Origin: an uncultured Muribaculum sp.
Lineage (GTDB): Bacteria; Bacteroidota; Bacteroidia; Bacteroidales; Muribaculaceae
DNA length: 64,000 nucleotides
NCBI GenBank assembly: GCA_910578785.1
Contig: CAJTSJ010000014.1
Coordinates: forward strand, 1-64,000
Direction of reading: 5' to 3'
The position numbers and the translations under genes were made by a program. The notes under the pieces are model-generated. The model had not been told where the DNA came from, ran no database searches, and saw only the letters and a list, made by a program, of their open reading frames with translations. Below, piece by piece: positions 59,930 through 64,000 of this stretch; position 1 is the stretch's first letter, and each line of letters starts with the position of its first letter.

Positions 59930-61591
59930 CTACGGTTCTACCCAGTCGCCGCACTCCTTTATCAAATCAATGAGCAAAGGTATTGCTTCGGCCTGCGGAA
60001 TATTTTTCTTGACACACTCTTTACCCTTATACAGACTGACATGGCCTGCGGCCGCTCCGACATAACCATAGTCGGCATCAGCCATCTCGCCCGGTCCGTT
60101 TACAATACATCCCATGACTCCGATTTTCAACCCTTTAAGATGTCCGGTGGCTTCTTTTACAGCCTTAAGCGTAGCCTGAAGGTCAAACAGGGTGCGTCCG
60201 CATCCGGGACAAGCTATATATTCAGTCTTGCTGAAACGTATTCGCGTGGCCTGAAGTATCCCCAAAGCCAGAGCATAGGTCTCATCGGCCGACATCGTTG
60301 ACGATTCAATCCAGACGGCATCCTGGAGTCCGTTCATCAGAAGCGTACCGAAGTCGGCCGCGCCACGGATGCGGGTCTTGTCGGCCGGAACATCGGCATA
60401 GTCAATCTTCGCAACAATCGGATTCTTCAATCCTTCACGGCTCATGGCATGGGCCACCGCCTGAATCGCCCCCGTGACATTCGGATTGGAGCTTTCAAGC
60501 ACCACGACCTTATCGGGCGACTTTCTCACCGCGTCCAGAACCGATTCTATGCCATCGTCGGCACTAACGGCCAGGTAATCGCCAAGCGACATCTCCAGCG
60601 GACTTACAATCACCGTAGACTTCTTTCCGCCTATACCGTCGACTTCAACCGACTCCCTTCTTTCAGGCACGATATCGTCATAACCGGGAGCGAACTGACC
60701 GCCCACGGACGGAGCCGAACCTCGGCCTGTAATATAACCGGCCAGTTCAGCCGCCACCGGTACCTCATTTTCAGGAGCCTCACTCAACGACACCCGGATA
60801 GTATCGCCTATTCCCTCGGCAAGCAATGTCCCTATTCCGACAGCACTTTTGATCCGTCCGTCCTCGCCGTCGCCCGCTTCGGTCACTCCGAGATGCAGCG
60901 GGAAATGCATATCCTCGGCATCCATAGCTTTTACAAGGCGGCGTACAGTCTCAACCATTACAGCGACATTGCTGGCCTTAATCGAGATGACGACATCAGC
61001 GAAGTTGTGCTTTACGGCCACGCGCAAAAATTCCATGGCACTCTCGACCATTCCGGCAGGGGTGTCACCGTAGCGGCTCATGATTCTGTCGCTCAGCGAA
61101 CCGTGGTTGACACCGATTCTGATAGCCGTACCATGGGCCCGGCATACGTCCAGGAACGGGACAAAAGCCTGTTCTATGCGGTCAATCTCAGCCCGGTACT
61201 CTTCGTCGGTATAGGTCAACCGCTTGAATGTCCGGCCGGGATCAATGAAGTTACCGGGATTTATACGCACTTTGTCGGTGACTTCGGCGGCCGCAAACGC
61301 AGCTTTGGGATTAAAATGTATGTCGGCGACAAGTGGGACTTCGACTCCGGATTCACGCAGCAGAGCACGTATCCTTCCTATGTTTTCGGCCTCGCGTATA
61401 CCCTGCGCGGTGAGCCTAACGATATCGGCTCCGGCATCGGCTATACGGCGGCATTGGGCCACAGAGCCCTCGGTGTCCATTGTCGACGTATTGGTCATCG
61501 ACTGCAACGCGATTCGGTTGGCGCCCCCGACAGCCACCCCGCCGACATTAACCTCTATGGTCGGACGGCGCTTATAATCAAACACGCCCAT
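59930..61591 (-). CDS. ispG: 4-hydroxy-3-methylbut-2-enyl diphosphate synthase
   Basis: The 553-residue enzyme carries out the iron-sulfur-dependent sixth step of the non-mevalonate isoprenoid pathway. The N-terminal TIM barrel starts IEVNVGGVAVGGANRIALQSMTNT, in pieces. The C-terminal reductase domain has ACPGCGRT and GCIVNGPGE, giving the three cluster cysteines and following glutamate. A middle insertion of about 150 residues makes the protein longer than the 370-residue E. coli form, which is usual in Bacteroidetes and plants. It starts 9 bp after purE, so it is co-transcribed. Confidence 0.95.
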   Translation of the reverse strand: MGVFDYKRRPTIEVNVGGVAVGGANRIALQSMTNTSTMDTEGSVAQCRRIADAGADIVRLTAQGIREAENIGRIRALLRESGVEVPLVADIHFNPKAAFAAAEVTDKVRINPGNFIDPGRTFKRLTYTDEEYRAEIDRIEQAFVPFLDVCRAHGTAIRIGVNHGSLSDRIMSRYGDTPAGMVESAMEFLRVAVKHNFADVVISIKASNVAVMVETVRRLVKAMDAEDMHFPLHLGVTEAGDGEDGRIKSAVGIGTLLAEGIGDTIRVSLSEAPENEVPVAAELAGYITGRGSAPSVGGQFAPGYDDIVPERRESVEVDGIGGKKSTVIVSPLEMSLGDYLAVSADDGIESVLDAVRKSPDKVVVLESSNPNVTGAIQAVAHAMSREGLKNPIVAKIDYADVPADKTRIRGAADFGTLLMNGLQDAVWIESSTMSADETYALALGILQATRIRFSKTEYIACPGCGRTLFDLQATLKAVKEATGHLKGLKIGVMGCIVNGPGEMADADYGYVGAAAGHVSLYKGKECVKKNIPQAEAIPLLIDLIKECGDWVEP

Positions 61592-61600
61592 GGGTGTCTA

Positions 61601-62107
61601 TCAATTTGTCTTAAACTTATAGTTGACTTTCGCTAAATCGGCGTTAGCCTTGACGATTTTATTGGCCAGCTCGCCCTTGAATGCGGCAAGCTTTGCGGCA
61701 ATCCGGTCGTCGTTGAGCGCAAGCATCTCTATTGCAAGAATCGCCGCATTGTACGATGCGTTGATGCCCACGGTGGCCACGGGGATGGCAGGCGGCATCT
61801 GGACTATGGACAGCAACGCGTCTACACCGTCAAGCGTCGAAGCTATGGGCACTCCGATTACCGGCAACGTGGTTCCGGCGGCTATGACACCGGGCAAAGC
61901 GGCGGCCATGCCGGCGGCGGCGATTATCACCTTCAGCCCGCGTCCGGCCGCCTGGCTGGCAAATTCCTCGACCTGCACAGGTGTGCGGTGGGCCGAAAGG
62001 GCATTCATTTCGAACGGTATCTCGAATTCATCGAGAAGTTTTGCGGCTTTTTCCATGATTGGCAGATCGGATGTACTGCCCATAATGATACTTACAAGAG
62101 GTTTCAT
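61601..62107 (-). CDS. purE: 5-(carboxyamino)imidazole ribonucleotide mutase
   Basis: The 168-residue enzyme rearranges N5-CAIR to CAIR in purine synthesis. It starts MKPLVSIIMGSTSDLPIMEKA and contains LSAHRTPVQVEEFA and IAAAGMAAALPGVIA, the class I PurE signature. The frame is open to 62158, but the ATG at 62107 gives the normal N-terminus. It lies 20 bp after the PAP2-like gene and 9 bp before ispG. No purK is nearby. Confidence 0.95.
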   Translation of the reverse strand: MKPLVSIIMGSTSDLPIMEKAAKLLDEFEIPFEMNALSAHRTPVQVEEFASQAAGRGLKVIIAAAGMAAALPGVIAAGTTLPVIGVPIASTLDGVDALLSIVQMPPAIPVATVGINASYNAAILAIEMLALNDDRIAAKLAAFKGELANKIVKANADLAKVNYKFKTN

Positions 62108-62127
62108 AATGTGATATTGTTTAGTTT

Positions 62128-62736
62128 TTATTCTATCATTGTCAGTAGGTAAACCCATATAAATCCATTGGCCGTGCCGGCCATTACCTGCCAGAACGTA
62201 TGGCGTTCAAGGACTAAACGTGACGTGCCGAGGACTCCGGCCAGAACAACAAAAGCCAACAGCCACGGCAATATAGGATGGACGTATACACCGGCGGAAG
62301 CGATTCGGAACGTCAGAGCGACCAGTCCTCCCATGGCGGCGGCGTGTGCGCTGATTTTCCACCAGACGTTTACTATGCACGAAAGCATAGAGGCACCGGC
62401 TCCGCCGACCATAAACATTGTCATCCACATCGGGGCATGTATACGATGCATGTAAAATGCGGCTCCGAGATAGCACAACATCGTGATTACATAAGGGACA
62501 TAGCGTTCAGTCCGGTTGTTTAAGGCGGGATTGGATATTATGCCCATCCAGTACATCAGCAATATGGCCAGAGCCGGGACCACACACGTTATGAGAAATA
62601 CTGTCCCCACAACGGTCCATCGCAAAGACAGAGGCAACACGCTCAGCACCGTAATCCACATACACAGAAACACCCCATACGTAGGCATCAGTATCGGACT
62701 AAGAATCCAGGAGAAAAAATGAGCTATCTTATCCAT
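62128..62736 (-). CDS. PAP2-like membrane protein
   Basis: The 202-residue protein has five or six membrane segments and a reduced PAP2-type layout. KISAHAAAMGG stands at the place of the SGH motif, and SRLVLERHTFWQVMAG matches the final SR..H...D-like motif with the last acidic residue missing. It may be a lipid phosphatase or a non-catalytic relative. It lies between rpoN (42 bp) and purE (20 bp) in a leftward operon. Confidence 0.65.
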   Translation of the reverse strand: MDKIAHFFSWILSPILMPTYGVFLCMWITVLSVLPLSLRWTVVGTVFLITCVVPALAILLMYWMGIISNPALNNRTERYVPYVITMLCYLGAAFYMHRIHAPMWMTMFMVGGAGASMLSCIVNVWWKISAHAAAMGGLVALTFRIASAGVYVHPILPWLLAFVVLAGVLGTSRLVLERHTFWQVMAGTANGFIWVYLLTMIE

Positions 62737-62778
62737 AAAATTAACTTTCTTATATAAACGCCCACAAATTTTTAATGT

Positions 62779-64000
62779 TTATATCTCACGGCGCAATCTC
62801 GCGACGGGAATACCCATTTTTTCGCGATATTTGGCCACAGTCCGCCTGGCGATAGGGAAACCGCGCTTCGACAGCTCATCCATTATGGCCTCGTCGCTCA
62901 AAGGATGACTTTTGTCCTCCCCGTCGACAAGTTCCTTAAGGGCAGACATGGCCTCGCGGGTCGGAACCGTATCTTCATCCTTCGGACGCTCCTTAAAGAA
63001 CATTTTTAGAGGATATATACCGTTTTGTGTCGACACGTATTTCCCGGAAGTGGCGCGCGACACTACAGAAAGATCATCGTGGGTTATAGCGGCGATGTCC
63101 TTTAGAATCATCGGGCGCAACAGGGATTCATCCTCCCCTCCCACGAAGAAGTCGCGCTGAAGCCTGACGATGGCGCTCATCGTTCGGAACAACGTATTCT
63201 GCCGCATTTTCAGCACCTGGATAAATTCCTCGGCCTCGCTTCGCTTCTGTCTGATAAACAAAGAGGCATCATTGTCGAATCCGGCGATTTCAGAGCTTTC
63301 AGGTTCAGCCTCCGGCCTGAAAGTAGCCTCTATCTGCAGTTCGGGGATGTTGTTAAGCAACGACAGGACCACATTCTCGCCGTCGGTCTCAACATAAAAG
63401 TCGGGAATGATATGCTGCTTTTTGTCGTCGGCCGGATCAGTACCGAGAATGCTTGCGGGCTTAGGATTTAACGTACGGATCAGATTGACGGCATTGCGCA
63501 GATGCCCGTCCGTGACGCCTAATGACGCAGAAATACGTGAATAGTGCTTCAATGCAAACAAATCAAAATAATGAGTCACAATCTCCACCGCCAGCTTTAC
63601 ATCATCGCTTTCAGGCAATCTTTTAAGCTGCAGCAACAGGCACTCACGTAAATCTACCGCACCGATTCCGGGCGGATCAAGGCTGCGTACAATGTCGAGT
63701 ACGGACTTAAGCTCACCGGGCGATACGCGCATCCCCGTATGACTTTCAATGTCGTAGGCCATCGAATTTACGTCGCGCGTCAGATAGCCGTTGTCATCCA
63801 GGTTTCCTATTACATACTTCGCCATCATGTTCTGACGTTCGGTCAGGTCGTGCTCGGCCAGCTGTACCGACAGAGAATCCATGACAGTAGCCGACGTATC
63901 GACAGCCAACGGCTCATAATACGGCTCGTCGCTCGATGCGTTGCGGATGTTCGACCTATAATATGGGACATCTTCATCCGACCTGTAGTCGGCGAGCTGC
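62779..64000 (-). CDS. rpoN: RNA polymerase sigma-54 factor, 5-prime end outside the window
   Basis: About 407 residues of the C-terminal part are present; the frame runs off the right edge, so the N-terminal glutamine-rich activator-binding region is missing here. The core-binding and DNA-binding blocks are clear (IGNLDDNGYL, DPPGIGAVDLRECLLLQL, TLNPKPAS). The C-terminal RpoN box reads ARRTVAKYR within RRTVAKYREKMGIPVARLRR. Sigma-54 works with AAA+ activators at -24/-12 promoters. Downstream on the same strand are the PAP2-like gene, purE and ispG. Confidence 0.95.
   Translation of the reverse strand, partial: QLADYRSDEDVPYYRSNIRNASSDEPYYEPLAVDTSATVMDSLSVQLAEHDLTERQNMMAKYVIGNLDDNGYLTRDVNSMAYDIESHTGMRVSPGELKSVLDIVRSLDPPGIGAVDLRECLLLQLKRLPESDDVKLAVEIVTHYFDLFALKHYSRISASLGVTDGHLRNAVNLIRTLNPKPASILGTDPADDKKQHIIPDFYVETDGENVVLSLLNNIPELQIEATFRPEAEPESSEIAGFDNDASLFIRQKRSEAEEFIQVLKMRQNTLFRTMSAIVRLQRDFFVGGEDESLLRPMILKDIAAITHDDLSVVSRATSGKYVSTQNGIYPLKMFFKERPKDEDTVPTREAMSALKELVDGEDKSHPLSDEAIMDELSKRGFPIARRTVAKYREKMGIPVARLRREI

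Noticed and set aside
60449..61636. Open frame of about 395 codons on the plus strand
   Set aside because: Antisense to ispG, whose cysteine motifs are intact.
1..64000. CRISPR arrays, tRNA or rRNA genes
   Set aside because: No regularly spaced repeats, cloverleaf-like stems with TTCGA-type T loops, or rRNA sequence were noticed; short RNAs could still be missed by eye.

Overview
The window looks like a chromosomal segment from a gut Bacteroidales bacterium, most probably a Muribaculaceae-like species. Supporting signs are Bacteroidetes promoters (TTG, about 20 nt, TAnnTTTG), a SusC/SusD pair under an ECF sigma/FecR pair, a GT3-type glycogen synthase next to an alpha-glucan phosphorylase, PPi-dependent phosphofructokinase plus a membrane pyrophosphatase, and DUF4295 behind ribosomal proteins L28 and L33. 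No rRNA, tRNA or CRISPR array was seen.

Layout. 0.4-1.1 kb: rpmB-rpmG-DUF4295, leftward, ending in a terminator. 1.4-5.9 kb: menD, divergent from ruvX-def-ettA. 6-21 kb: a polysaccharide utilisation locus (lipoprotein of glycoside-hydrolase type, susD, susC with STN domain) whose divergent ECF sigma and FecR anti-sigma genes are now 7 kb away because a 6.7-kb transposon sits between them. 21.3-22 kb: an MntA-HepT toxin-antitoxin pair. 22-30 kb: degP, an exported DUF362 protein, nrnA-DUF4827-glmM, and pfp. 30-38 kb: capsule export genes (SLBB/Wza-like, Wzz-like), two acyltransferases resembling GlsA/GlsB of glycine-lipid synthesis, a Wzi-like barrel and a lipoprotein. 38-45 kb: obgE-pgeF, then divergent glycogen synthase and phosphorylase. 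45-54.5 kb: a probable leftward operon (receiver/PPDK_N protein, coiled-coil protein, dipeptidyl peptidase, membrane protein, miaA, exported protein). 54.7-64 kb: hppA, a methyltransferase, a TonB-dependent receptor, and rpoN-PAP2-purE-ispG (rpoN runs off the window).

Main discovery. Positions 12939-19610 are a complete IS1595/ISXO2-type transposon. It has near-perfect 26-bp terminal inverted repeats (24/26 matches) and a perfect 8-bp target duplication (ATTTTTTA at 12931-12938 and 19611-19618). Besides the transposase it carries an A+T-rich cargo: a protein resembling the T4 gp26 baseplate family, an intact 1037-residue tape-measure-like protein, a possible structured leader RNA, and four small genes of unknown function. 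No other phage genes are present, so this reads as phage-tail morphogenesis genes captured as transposon cargo, not as a prophage. The insertion lies in the divergent regulatory region of the polysaccharide locus, 42 bp before the sigma-factor start codon.

A recurring secondary feature is that several promoters (menD, ruvX, mntA, glsA-like) place the -7 box directly against the start codon, which implies leaderless or nearly leaderless mRNAs.
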